From contig CAJNDS010002847.1 in NCBI GenBank assembly GCA_905221605.1, positions 112,001 through 176,000 of the forward strand: 64,000 bases of DNA, written 5' to 3'. Positions within the stretch are counted from its first letter, which is position 1. Every line of letters begins with the position of its first letter. A program made the position numbers and the translations under genes. A model generated the notes under the pieces. The model did not search any database. It was not told the DNA's origin and was given only the letters and a program-made list of their open reading frames with translations. Source of the stretch: Symbiodinium natans. Lineage: Eukaryota; Sar; Dinophyceae; Suessiales; Symbiodiniaceae. Below are positions 1 through 9,289 of the stretch, piece after piece.

Positions 1-96
1 AGGATGACCTGAAGACTATGGCCTTGGAGGATGAGCGCAGAAATTCGATTTCCCTCCAGGATGACCTGAAGACTATTGCCTTGGAGGATGAGCATG
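1..96 (+). repeat. 57 bp in-frame tandem duplication at gag N-terminus
   Basis: The segment starting AGGATGACCTGAAGACTAT at position 1 recurs at 58 with one or two changes, a period of 57 bp (19 codons). The encoded peptide DDLKT-x-ALEDE is therefore repeated. The array may continue left of the window. Confidence 0.8.
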
Positions 97-1982
97 CCGA
101 GGTGCAGCATGCGACTCATGCACTTGGTGGAAGTAGCAAGAATGTGCATGTGAGAAGAGAGAGAGAAGAGACAGAACATGTGGAGCTCATGTCCTTCAGT
201 TTGCAGCGTCGTCAAACCAAAGAAGCCCCAATACGCTATGAAGATCAAGACAACGAAGAAAACTACAACCTCGAGATTGTGAAGTACATGATCGCAGGAT
301 TTGAAGCATCAAGAAACTTCGACATCACGAATTTGAAGATTGAGGTGAAAAGATGGTATGAAGGTACAAGAAGATTCCTTCGAAGCCTTGAGTCGAGCTA
401 CGCCCCTGAGATCTCAGTCATGTTTCACAAGCAGAAAGAAATTATTTTCGTGTTGATGATCGTGATGTGCACCCCGATTGGTTTGGTTACTTGGATCAGC
501 CTGTACAACATGTGTGCCATCCAAAGAAAAAGAAAAGAGTGTTTGAAGAGAAGAGTTTCGAGGAGAGCCAGGTATCAAGAAGTTCGTGCATGTGGTGTTC
601 AGAAGAAGACGCTCATGTTCATTGTGTTGCTGTACACAAACACGCAAGCAGCTGAAGCCATGAATGCCCAGATGGAGCAAGCAATGCAATCTTTGGCCCA
701 GCAGACAGCAACGAACACCCAACAGATAAACGACCTGGTTAGCGCAGTTCAGCAGCAAGCATCCCAGCAGCAGCAAGCAAGCACAGCAGCTCAAAACGCA
801 GCAGCAGCCAGTGAAGGCGAGATGAGAGAAATGTTTCGCAACATGCTACAAGTGGCTACAAGAACGAGCACAGCGGTCCACGAGGCAGCAAGCATGATCA
901 ACAATATGGGTCAAATGCATCGAGATTTTCGTGAGCATCAAGAAGCACGAGAACAAGCACAAGCAGAAAGAGAAAAGAGAAGAGAGAAGGGAGATGTCGA
1001 GTTGCACAAGATGATCAAGACCCCCGACGTGTTCAACCCAAGCAGTTTCAAAGAAGAGCATGAAGGCTGGAGTGAATTCAGACACAAGATGCGAACCTGG
1101 ATTGGAGCGTTGGACCCAGAGATGTTAGCAAGAATTGAAGCCGTTGAAGCAAAGAGAAGTGAAGCTGTTGAGTTTTCCACCTTGAGTGACGAGCACAAAG
1201 CCGTTAGCAAGAAGCTCTACACGATCCTCACTTCGTACACGAAAGGTCGCCCATTGAGAACGATCAAGCAGATTACAGAGGAGAATGGTTTAGAAGCATG
1301 GAGAATTTTGCTCGAAGAACATGAACCCTACACTCGTGGTAGAAGTCTTCGATTGCTGACTAGCCTCACGAAGTACAAGTTTGAAAACAAGAAGACCACC
1401 ATGGAGAACATCCTTGCATTCGAAGAAGCAATCGAGCAGTATGAAAAGGCATCAGGAGATGTGGTGCAAGATGATTTGAAGATTTCAATTATCCTCAATC
1501 AGCAAGATGGTCAACTGCGACAACACATGTTGCTCAATTTGAGAGATGATACAAAGTATTCAAGTCTTCGTCAGTTTCTCCTGTCCTATGAGCAAAACAC
1601 GCGCTGGACCACAACTGACTTGATCAACGCCGGCAACGACCACGGTGGACAAGCAGACATGGATGTCAGCAACGTGAACAAAGATGATAGAAAAAGGCCC
1701 TGGAGATCCAAAGGAAAAGGAAAAGGAAAGTTCAGCAAAGGCAAAGGAAAGGGCAAAGGAAAATGGAGGAAAGGAAAGTCCAAAGGAAAAGGCAAGTATG
1801 GCAACGACTACGGCTACAACTCCAAAGGACGAGGAAGAGGAAAAGGTCGTGGTCGAGGTCGCGGTCGTTTTGGTCGTGGAAAAGGATTTGGTCGTGGATT
1901 TGGAAAAGGACGCGGAAAAGGAAGCTTTGGTCCTCAGTCGTCCTCAGTGTTGTCATTACTGTGGAAAGCCTGGTCACTTTGA
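3..1982 (+). CDS. gag: Retrotransposon Gag-like protein (5' partial, 3' frameshifted)
   Basis: The frame is open to the window edge, so the first ATG (18) is probably not the real start. Numbering from that ATG, residues about 142-165 form a strongly hydrophobic segment and residues about 197-208 a second one followed by a TQA-AEA signal-cleavage-like motif. Residues 215-330 are Gln/Ala-rich and probably coiled coil. Residues about 335-540 resemble the helical capsid-type domain of copia Gag proteins. Residues 560-640 are an extremely basic Lys/Gly/Arg tract (KGKGK and RGRGR repeats) suited to RNA binding. The stop at 1980-1982 interrupts the protein just before the CCHC knuckle, which continues in another frame. 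Membrane-type segments in a copia Gag are unusual. Function in particle assembly is inferred from family and position. Confidence 0.75.
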   Translation, partial: DDLKTMALEDERRNSISLQDDLKTIALEDEHAEVQHATHALGGSSKNVHVRREREETEHVELMSFSLQRRQTKEAPIRYEDQDNEENYNLEIVKYMIAGFEASRNFDITNLKIEVKRWYEGTRRFLRSLESSYAPEISVMFHKQKEIIFVLMIVMCTPIGLVTWISLYNMCAIQRKRKECLKRRVSRRARYQEVRACGVQKKTLMFIVLLYTNTQAAEAMNAQMEQAMQSLAQQTATNTQQINDLVSAVQQQASQQQQASTAAQNAAAASEGEMREMFRNMLQVATRTSTAVHEAASMINNMGQMHRDFREHQEAREQAQAEREKRREKGDVELHKMIKTPDVFNPSSFKEEHEGWSEFRHKMRTWIGALDPEMLARIEAVEAKRSEAVEFSTLSDEHKAVSKKLYTILTSYTKGRPLRTIKQITEENGLEAWRILLEEHEPYTRGRSLRLLTSLTKYKFENKKTTMENILAFEEAIEQYEKASGDVVQDDLKISIILNQQDGQLRQHMLLNLRDDTKYSSLRQFLLSYEQNTRWTTTDLINAGNDHGGQADMDVSNVNKDDRKRPWRSKGKGKGKFSKGKGKGKGKWRKGKSKGKGKYGNDYGYNSKGRGRGKGRGRGRGRFGRGKGFGRGFGKGRGKGSFGPQSSSVLSLLWKAWSL

Positions 1983-2331
1983 AGCCCAATGCAGACAGAA
2001 GCAGAGAGATTTTGGTGATGTTCGAAACGTGAACGACGACCAGCAAAGTACCGCAGCAGCCAGTTCTACTGCAGCACCAAGCACGTCAAGCACCACGAAC
2101 GTGACGAGCGTCAGCAGGAACCAAGCAAAGACCGTGCGTCAAATCTCCATGATCCACATTGGAGATCCTCCACAACAGTATCCAGAAGTTTTCGAAGTCG
2201 ACACGGAGGCAGAAGAAGAACTTGAGATTGCTATTTTGGTCGTGTGCTACGTGTTGAAGAATTTCAGCTTAGCGATGCAGAGCAAGAAGAAGAAGAAGAA
2301 CACGAGCACCAAGAAGAAGATGATCCTTTGA
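1942..2331 (+). CDS. gag: Gag C-terminal part with CCHC zinc knuckle, frame-shifted
   Basis: This frame contains C-x2-C-x4-H-x4-C (CHYCGKPGHFEAQC, about 1948-1989), the nucleocapsid zinc knuckle that binds retroelement RNA. It directly follows the basic Lys/Gly tract in nucleotide space but in a different frame from the main gag ORF. A tandem 10-base repeat at 1931-1950 explains the shift. After the knuckle come Ser/Thr-rich and acidic stretches. The frame stops at 2331, by which point the protease frame has opened. Confidence 0.65.
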   Translation, partial: PQCCHYCGKPGHFEAQCRQKQRDFGDVRNVNDDQQSTAAASSTAAPSTSSTTNVTSVSRNQAKTVRQISMIHIGDPPQQYPEVFEVDTEAEEELEIAILVVCYVLKNFSLAMQSKKKKKNTSTKKKMIL

Positions 2332-3728
2332 TGTTGTGGTGGAAAGATGGTTGTGAGCACGAAGAAGATTGCAACCTTTGTGTCCGTGCAGTCCAAGAAT
2401 CATTTTATGAGAGCAGTCCTGTCTATGAGAAGATAGAAGTGATCTTGGACAGTGGCGCTGATGTCAGCCTCATTCCTCTGTGGCTTGGCAAAGAGGGAGT
2501 GCCTGTGAAGAAGAAGAACGATTCAGGCATCAGAGACGCACAAGGAAGAAAGATTCCTGTAAAAGGAAAGAGAGCAATCAACTTGACTATGTTCAGCTCG
2601 AAGCAAGAAGCAGTCAAGATGCAAGAATGCTTCATCGTTGCGGATGTGGTCAATCCTTTGTTGGCAGTCGGAAAGCTACTCAAGAATGGCTGGGAGATTG
2701 TCAAGAAGGATGATGGCTTGATGTTGTCAGACGGAATGTCAGACATCCCTGTTCACTACCACAAGAACTCGCTGGCTACTTATGCTTATTTGCAAGCAGG
2801 AAAAAGGTATGAGAGCGAAGCCTATGTGAACCTGGAGCAGGAACACGTTCGCACCGTCATTCAGCTGAACTCCCACATAGCTGATGCAGCAAGAAAGCAA
2901 GAACCTGGCTGGCATGATACAGACAGCATTGTGGTTGTGCACTACTCCCCGGCGCAGTCGAAGTACAAAGATCCCACGGACATGTACCGTACGGAGGATT
3001 TTCCGTACAGAAGCACAATGATCAAGACAGAAGATGGTACATGGAAAGCCGTTGAAGTGTGCAAGAAGTATGCGCAGAAGATGGACCCGTTTGAGGATAT
3101 CAGCGCAGGCGGGGAATTTGAAGTGGTGACAGCATTGTCGTCACGAGTTATCCCGCTGAATGTCTTGGGCATCCCCTTGAAGAAAGATGAACGCCAAGAA
3201 CAAGAAGCAAGAACCAGCGACACTTGGAGCATCGAGAAGGCTGGTACGGAACTTGTGCGGTACCACAACACGCCGCGCACTCACAAGTTCAACCCTGAGA
3301 ACGTAGCTGGAATGCCCACGGACATTGAGAATTTGACGTCCTGGAGATACACTATTGGCGAGTGTGTCTATGCCACGAATTTGTATGAAGACGAAGATGA
3401 TTGGAGCAAAGAGAACCTCCTGAAGAAGCATTCGCTTTGCCGTGGTATGGTCAGACCAGATTTCGTCTCAAAGAACCTGTTCGTGAAGATAGAAGAAGCA
3501 GTGCACAAGAGCAAGAGGCAAAGAGACAGAAGCTTGAAGAAGAAAAGAGAAGTTTCCTCCCAGAAGATGTGCAGATGGAAGAAGCACCTCGAGGTGAAGT
3601 TGAACGAGATTCTCTTGTGTTCACCTACGATGGCTATGAGTACAGCAAGAATAGCAGCGTGCAGATTTTACGTCAACTTTGTCGTGAATTTGAAGTACCA
3701 AGCAGTGGCAGCAAAGAACAGATGCTGA
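2226..3728 (+). CDS. Retropepsin-type aspartic protease and linker
   Basis: The frame opens after a stop at 2223-2225; the first ATG is 2244. Numbering from that ATG, residues 20-45 are Glu-rich, and the catalytic loop is V-I-L-D-S-G-A-D (Asp69) followed by the usual Leu-Ile-Pro strand. About 65 residues later, LLAVGKLLKNGW matches the C-terminal strand/flap-to-end region of copia proteases. Retropepsins act as dimers and cut the polyprotein. The domain is followed by about 300 residues of unassigned linker. The ORF overlaps the pol ORF (3401-3728) in the -1 relation. This could be either a programmed shift or a single-base loss, since the protein similarity seems to change frame near 3530-3560. 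Confidence is high for the protease and low for the linker. Confidence 0.75.
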   Translation, partial: DCYFGRVLRVEEFQLSDAEQEEEEEHEHQEEDDPLMLWWKDGCEHEEDCNLCVRAVQESFYESSPVYEKIEVILDSGADVSLIPLWLGKEGVPVKKKNDSGIRDAQGRKIPVKGKRAINLTMFSSKQEAVKMQECFIVADVVNPLLAVGKLLKNGWEIVKKDDGLMLSDGMSDIPVHYHKNSLATYAYLQAGKRYESEAYVNLEQEHVRTVIQLNSHIADAARKQEPGWHDTDSIVVVHYSPAQSKYKDPTDMYRTEDFPYRSTMIKTEDGTWKAVEVCKKYAQKMDPFEDISAGGEFEVVTALSSRVIPLNVLGIPLKKDERQEQEARTSDTWSIEKAGTELVRYHNTPRTHKFNPENVAGMPTDIENLTSWRYTIGECVYATNLYEDEDDWSKENLLKKHSLCRGMVRPDFVSKNLFVKIEEAVHKSKRQRDRSLKKKREVSSQKMCRWKKHLEVKLNEILLCSPTMAMSTARIAACRFYVNFVVNLKYQAVAAKNRC

Positions 3729-6700
3729 AGCGCTTGTCTCGCGCAGCTCAAGAGCGCGAAGCGGCAGACAGCCTAGCCCTCGGGCGCAGGCAGTATGAAG
3801 CGCAAGTCGCGCCGCTGATGAGGAAGCGCGAAGAACGCCCCAATGAGCAGGAAGTGATGCTACACAACCTGACGCACCTGCCATTTGCTGGCTGGTGTGA
3901 GCGTTGCGTCGCCACTCGGGCGAAAGAAAATCAGCATCGGAAGAGCGAATTGACTCGCTCCCCCGCTGAAGAGAGCAGCAAGTCAACACTCTGTTTCGAC
4001 TTTGCGTACACCTCAACGAGCAGCTCTGAGGCGCAGCCCATGGTCACGCTGATCGCGAACGATGCATGGTCCAAGTGGTTTGTCGCCGTGCCCGTAGCAA
4101 GAAGAGGAGGCGCAGATGCGCTGAGGCACATGACCGAAGCGTTGACTACAGCTACACTGCAGCTTGGGTACTCAGAAATCAATGTGAAGGCAGACAATGA
4201 AGGTGTTTGCAGAAGCTTGAAGATTGCACTCCAGAAAATGCGTGGAGCGCATGGCCTGAGCACTACACTTCTTTCAAGTGTACCCCATGATCACGAAAGC
4301 AATGGTTTGGCCGAGCGTGCAGTCCAAACAGTCAGAAGGCATGCGAATTGTATCCTGGATGAGGTCAGAGTGAAGACAGAACTTCCTCTTAGCCATGAAC
4401 ACCCACTGATGTCGTGGGCAATGCGACACTCTGCGTGGCTACTCAACCGTTTTCATCGGTCCTCAGCAACAGGAAAGACGCCGTATGAATTCATGACAGG
4501 CCAACCGTATCGAGGAGAACTCGTACCATTTGCAAGCACGATTATGGTGAAACGCTTGAGACCGAAGCGCAAAGGTGACCGTTTGTGGACGTTCGGAGTG
4601 TTCCTCGGCAAGACTGAATCTGGAATGTGGCTTACTTTCCAGAGCGATGGCATTCACGCATCAAGAAGTGCGAGACCAGTTGGTGAAGCTTACGACGCGA
4701 AGGCCATCAGCAGCGTGAACGTTTTCACTTGGTCGATCAAGAACAACACACTTGGCAGTCGAGTACTACCTCAGAAAAGATTGGTTTCTCCGCAGATTGT
4801 TCTTCCAGCAGTTGCAGCAGGTGAAGAACGAAAAAGCCTTGAAGATGAAGTTGCAGACGAAGCCGCCTCTGATCCTCCAACAAGTGATGAAGAGAAAGCA
4901 AGAAGAGATGCAGAAGAATTGCTTCAAGAATTTGAACTTGTCCATGATGAGCATGATCCTCTTGCAGATATGGTTTCCGAGCATGAAGATGAAAGAGAAG
5001 AAGTTCCTGAAGAAGCAAAGATGGATCGAGAAAGCAGACCAGACTTTGAATGTGTTGGTTCACCAAGCAAGATTCCAAGAACAAGAGTTGAGCTTCCCAG
5101 GTTTGGACCTGGAGCATCGTCTTCGGTGATGAGAGCAGAAAGAATGCCCGACAATGATGAGAGGTCGGACGAAGAAGAAGATTGCTTTGCAGGCAGTGAA
5201 GCTGGTGACTTTGAGACAGAAGATGAATGGAGCGATGAAGAACAACAAGAAGAAGTTCAAGTCCTTCCAGAAAGTTTCTTCTCAGAGGAAGCAGGACCTC
5301 CTCAACTCGCAGAAGAAGACCTCGAGATCTTTGACGATGCCGCAGCAGGAAAAGAAGTTTCCAGATTGACAAAGATGGGTGTCATAGAAGAGGTGCCCAT
5401 GGAGCAAGAAGAGAACAAAGAAGTTGTTTGGTTGACAACAAAGCTGGTTTTCGACTGGAGATTTCGGGAGTCAGAAATCGTCATCTGCGAGAACGAGATC
5501 CCTGAAGGGCAACAAGAAGTTCCTCATGAAGCCCTGAAGCCACGAAGATGTTGGCAGAGAAGAGCAAGGCTGGTAGCAAGAGAGTATAACAACTCGAAGC
5601 GAGAAGATGTGTTCAGCCCAGCTACCTCTCCGTCGTTGACGAAGCTGATTCCAATTTTGGCATTGGCAAATCGATGGAGTATTTGGTCGCTTGACATCAA
5701 AGATGCATTTTTGCAGGTTCCCCAGAAGAGACCTGTACACTGCAAGATTCCACGAGGAAAAGGAAGTCAAGCAGTACACGGAATGGAAGCCAAATGCTGG
5801 CGTCTTGGTCGTGTCCTTCCTGGACAAAGAGATGCTAGTCTTCTGTGGAGCGAATTTTGTGCAGAACTTTTGCAACAAGAAGGCTATGAGAAAAGCATCG
5901 CGAACCCAGCGTTGTTTCGCTTGATCAAGAACGGCAAGGTCGTATCCGTTTGCATCGTACATGTCGATGACCTTCAAGTAACAGGAAAAGCAACAGTGGT
6001 GAAGCCCGTTCTCGAAGCTTTAGCGAAGAAGGTGAAGCTACAAGTAGAAGGACCTTTTCTGACAGAAGAAGATTACCGCAATGGATTTTCCAAGCAGTCT
6101 GTGCGTTTTCTCAAGAGAAGGTATAGCTATGAAGACGGAAAGTTGTTTGTCCGCCCTGACACCAAGTATGTCACCAAGCTCCTTGAAAAGCTACGCCTTG
6201 GATCGAGAAGAGAGAAAGCTACCCCTGCAGCAGGAAATGTGCAGAACACCGATGAGACAAAAGAGCTGGACGAGAACAAGAAGAATGTGTACCGAAGTTG
6301 TGTCGGTATACTGCTATATCTTGCCCAAGATCGTCCTGACATCCAGTATGCAGTCCGAAATTTGGCAACTGGAATGAAGGCTCCTACGCAGAAGAAGCAG
6401 AAAGAGCTCGAGCATTGCGCGTTGTATCTGAAGAAGACTGCAGGCTATGCGGTTTGCTACACAGCAGGGAGACCTGGAACGGCAACCTTGCAAAGAAGCA
6501 AGAATTTGGAGCAAGATTCCGAGAATGAGAACGAGAAGAGCATCGAGAGTGGCAGTCACCTGGTCGAAGTATTTTCTGACGCCGACTGGGCCGGCAACAA
6601 GAGCAGCCGGAAATCTGTATCAGGAGGAGTCATCTTCCTGGACGGCCAGTATGCGTTTTCTTACTCAAGAACGCAGAAAACTGTGGCACTTTCCAGTGGC

Positions 6701-9289
6701 GAGTCCGAGTACTACGCACTCACTGGTGCTGTCGCAGAAGGAATTGGCATTCGAGAAGCCGTAGAGTTCCTTTCTGGCAAAGCAGCGCGAATGAAGGCGT
6801 ACACAGACAGCAGTGCAGCACGTGGCATTGTGCATCGGCAAGGTGTTGGTCGTATCAAGCACTTAGCAACGAGAATGCTCTGGTTGCAAGAAGTTACCAG
6901 AAACGGCCTATGCAGCGTGAAGGCAGTGAGCACTGTTTTCAACCCTGCCGACTTAGGGACCAAGCCCCTCAACGCATCGAGAATGAAGCTACTTTTGAAC
7001 ATCCTTCAAGTTCATGATGATCGAGAAGCAATCGGTCGTGAAGAACGAATGGCCGCAAAGAGCACAGCTACAGTCAGAAGATTGACAAAGGTATCCGGAA
7101 GCAGACTTGGTTTGACGTTATTGTCAGCTTTTGGTTTTGCAGTTGAATCTGCAGGTCAGCAAGAAGGAGATTTTGTAGCACGAAGATATTTTTGCATGCA
7201 GCTGATGAGTTTTGTGTTTGGTCCGTTTTCTACAGCTCAAGAGCCACCTCAAGAACTTCAAGAAGTTGAACAAGAAGTTTTACATGGTCAAAGCAGCAAC
7301 AGCAGCATGAAGTTTTCACACGTTTTCACGAGCATGCCTGAGCTTGAGATGTTGATGCCCGTGTGCATGGCTGTGATTGTTGTTCTGGTGACAATCATTG
7401 TCTACTTGGCAGTGAACCAGAAGAAAGAGAAGAAGGGTGAGAAAGAAGAGAAGCCCAAAGAAAAGAAGCCTGAAGGTGAAGTCACAAAGAAGAAAGAAGA
7501 AGAAGACAAAGAGAAGAGCTCGCAAGGTGTCCTCGAAGACGACGAGACCGTGAAGATGAAGTTCGACGAGCTGATCGCGAAGATGGAGAAGCAAGAACGT
7601 GCCTTGGAGAAAGAAAAGTTGAAGAGAGAAGAAGCAGAAGAGAAGGCGAAGGAAGCAGAAGAAGATCGTGACCAAGCATTTGTTATGAAGGCAAAGGTGG
7701 TTGCGAAGTTCAGTGAAGCTGAAGCAGAGAAGAAAGCTTTGGAGAAAGAGAAGGAAGAGTTAGAGAAGCAGAAAGAAGCGTACAAGCAAGATGCCAAAGA
7801 GGTGAGAGAGCAGTTGAAGAAGGACTACGACATGATCACGAAGCACATGAAGAAAGAAGCAGAGGAGAGAAAGAGAGAAGCAGAAGAGCTAGAAGCAGCA
7901 GAACAAAGAAGAGAGGAGGAAGACAAGATCAATGCAGAGATCAGGAAAGCCAACGAGGAGAAGATTGAAGCAGCAGAACGACAAAAGAGGAAAGAGGAGA
8001 CAGACAAGAAAGCCGAAGCAATGAGACAAAAGGAGCAGGCAAAGAAGGCCCAGGAGGAGAAAGATGCCCAGGAGAAGGCAGCACAGGAAAGGAAAGCACA
8101 GGAGGAGAAGGAAGCACAGGAAAGGAAAGCACAGGAGGAGAAGGAAGCACAGGAAAGGAAAGCACAAGAGGAGAAGAAGAAGGCAAAGGAGAAGAAGGCA
8201 CAAGAGGAGAAAGAAGCACAAGAAAGGAAGGCCCAAGAGGAGAAGGAAGCACAAGAGAGGAAAGCACAGGAGGAGAAGGAAGCACAGGAAAGGAAAGCAC
8301 AAGAGGAGAAGGAAGCACAGGAGAAGGAAGATGAAAGGAACGAGGCAATCGCGAAGGAGAAGGTGAAGAAGCAAAGAGCAAAGTTAGAGGCCTATGAGGA
8401 AATGAGAAGAAAGGAGCAGGAAGCCCAAGAAGCGACGAAGGAAGAGAAGGAGAAGGCAAAGAAGGAGTTGAAGGAAGCACAGGAACGAAAGACACAAGCG
8501 GAGATTGAGGCAGAGAAGGAAAGAGCAGGAATGAAGGAGATTGAAGTCGTTGAAGTTGAAGATTCAGGATCTGAAGATGAAAAGCCCACACTAGGAGCAG
8601 AAGGAAAGAAGGATGCAGAAGGCAATGTGTGGCAGATCCACAAAGGAGCATTGTGGGTCAGGATCAAAGGCCAGTGGTATGATCCAAACTGGTGGACAAA
8701 GAAAGGATACACGCCACCGCCCGACGTTGCAGAGTCGAGCGAAGAAGGAAAAGAAGAAGGAGGAGCAGCAGGAACAGAAGAAGAGAGAAAGGAGAAAGAA
8801 GAAGAGCAGTACCGAGAACCACCGCAGAGAGGAGAGAAAGGTAGCAAGAACACAAAGGGCAAATGGAATGTGGTCACGTTTACAGATTGTGGTTGGATCT
8901 GGGAGTATTGCAAAGACACGAATGAGTATCGAGCAGTTCGGCTCGATCAGAAAGGATCAGCGCAGGTGAAAGGAGCGCGAATCAAAGGTGCCGAAGACTG
9001 GAACCTCGTGACGAAGCACTTCAAGAAGACAGGAAGGTGGGAGAGCCCCACAGAAATAAGAAGAGAGAGAGATGAGCCGCAGCAGCAAGAAGGACGAGGC
9101 CGAAGAGAACGAGAGCAAGAAGACTGGCAGCAAGAAAGTTGGCACCAGCAGCAGGACTGGTACGCCGACGACGGTTGGAGCCAGAGCTACTGGGAGCCAG
9201 ACTACGCCTACTACCACTACGCCCCGAAAGGGAAGTACCAAGGCAAAGGGAAATGGAAGTATGGTGGTGGTGGCAAGAAAGGCTGGTAA
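3401..9289 (+). CDS. pol: Pol polyprotein: SAP-like, integrase, RT, RNase H, TM, coiled coil, W-rich tail
   Basis: Numbering is from the ATG at 3401 (1962 residues). Residues 85-117 resemble a SAP DNA-binding motif (ILRQLCREFEV, then GSKEQMLKRL). The HHCC integrase finger is H155, H159, C166, C169. Integrase acidic residues are D200, D265 and E305. The RT has SLDIKDAF (D765) and VHVDD (853-857) in place of the common YVDD. RNase H has D1060, E1101 and D1136, then FNPADLGTKP typical of copia. After the usual end (about 1200) the frame continues with a membrane span at about 1317-1338, a charged coiled coil (about 1341-1720) containing 11-residue AQEEKEAQERK repeats, Trp-rich modules near 1742 and 1825, and a Lys/Gly/Tyr/Trp tail. 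The N-terminus is uncertain because of the overlap with the protease ORF. Integrase and RT functions are well supported. The role of the C-terminal third is unknown; membrane anchoring or an envelope-like role is only inference. Confidence 0.85.
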   Translation: MEQREPPEEAFALPWYGQTRFRLKEPVREDRRSSAQEQEAKRQKLEEEKRSFLPEDVQMEEAPRGEVERDSLVFTYDGYEYSKNSSVQILRQLCREFEVPSSGSKEQMLKRLSRAAQEREAADSLALGRRQYEAQVAPLMRKREERPNEQEVMLHNLTHLPFAGWCERCVATRAKENQHRKSELTRSPAEESSKSTLCFDFAYTSTSSSEAQPMVTLIANDAWSKWFVAVPVARRGGADALRHMTEALTTATLQLGYSEINVKADNEGVCRSLKIALQKMRGAHGLSTTLLSSVPHDHESNGLAERAVQTVRRHANCILDEVRVKTELPLSHEHPLMSWAMRHSAWLLNRFHRSSATGKTPYEFMTGQPYRGELVPFASTIMVKRLRPKRKGDRLWTFGVFLGKTESGMWLTFQSDGIHASRSARPVGEAYDAKAISSVNVFTWSIKNNTLGSRVLPQKRLVSPQIVLPAVAAGEERKSLEDEVADEAASDPPTSDEEKARRDAEELLQEFELVHDEHDPLADMVSEHEDEREEVPEEAKMDRESRPDFECVGSPSKIPRTRVELPRFGPGASSSVMRAERMPDNDERSDEEEDCFAGSEAGDFETEDEWSDEEQQEEVQVLPESFFSEEAGPPQLAEEDLEIFDDAAAGKEVSRLTKMGVIEEVPMEQEENKEVVWLTTKLVFDWRFRESEIVICENEIPEGQQEVPHEALKPRRCWQRRARLVAREYNNSKREDVFSPATSPSLTKLIPILALANRWSIWSLDIKDAFLQVPQKRPVHCKIPRGKGSQAVHGMEAKCWRLGRVLPGQRDASLLWSEFCAELLQQEGYEKSIANPALFRLIKNGKVVSVCIVHVDDLQVTGKATVVKPVLEALAKKVKLQVEGPFLTEEDYRNGFSKQSVRFLKRRYSYEDGKLFVRPDTKYVTKLLEKLRLGSRREKATPAAGNVQNTDETKELDENKKNVYRSCVGILLYLAQDRPDIQYAVRNLATGMKAPTQKKQKELEHCALYLKKTAGYAVCYTAGRPGTATLQRSKNLEQDSENENEKSIESGSHLVEVFSDADWAGNKSSRKSVSGGVIFLDGQYAFSYSRTQKTVALSSGESEYYALTGAVAEGIGIREAVEFLSGKAARMKAYTDSSAARGIVHRQGVGRIKHLATRMLWLQEVTRNGLCSVKAVSTVFNPADLGTKPLNASRMKLLLNILQVHDDREAIGREERMAAKSTATVRRLTKVSGSRLGLTLLSAFGFAVESAGQQEGDFVARRYFCMQLMSFVFGPFSTAQEPPQELQEVEQEVLHGQSSNSSMKFSHVFTSMPELEMLMPVCMAVIVVLVTIIVYLAVNQKKEKKGEKEEKPKEKKPEGEVTKKKEEEDKEKSSQGVLEDDETVKMKFDELIAKMEKQERALEKEKLKREEAEEKAKEAEEDRDQAFVMKAKVVAKFSEAEAEKKALEKEKEELEKQKEAYKQDAKEVREQLKKDYDMITKHMKKEAEERKREAEELEAAEQRREEEDKINAEIRKANEEKIEAAERQKRKEETDKKAEAMRQKEQAKKAQEEKDAQEKAAQERKAQEEKEAQERKAQEEKEAQERKAQEEKKKAKEKKAQEEKEAQERKAQEEKEAQERKAQEEKEAQERKAQEEKEAQEKEDERNEAIAKEKVKKQRAKLEAYEEMRRKEQEAQEATKEEKEKAKKELKEAQERKTQAEIEAEKERAGMKEIEVVEVEDSGSEDEKPTLGAEGKKDAEGNVWQIHKGALWVRIKGQWYDPNWWTKKGYTPPPDVAESSEEGKEEGGAAGTEEERKEKEEEQYREPPQRGEKGSKNTKGKWNVVTFTDCGWIWEYCKDTNEYRAVRLDQKGSAQVKGARIKGAEDWNLVTKHFKKTGRWESPTEIRRERDEPQQQEGRGRREREQEDWQQESWHQQQDWYADDGWSQSYWEPDYAYYHYAPKGKYQGKGKWKYGGGGKKGW
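8060..8335 (+). repeat. 33 bp coding repeats (11-residue heptad-like units)
   Basis: The CAGGAGGAGAAGGAAGCA-type unit is reiterated about eight times inside pol, encoding AQEEKEAQERK repeats. The spacing keeps the frame. The unit is Glu/Lys-alternating and predicts a long charged helix. The array creates long spurious open frames on the other strand. Confidence 0.85.
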
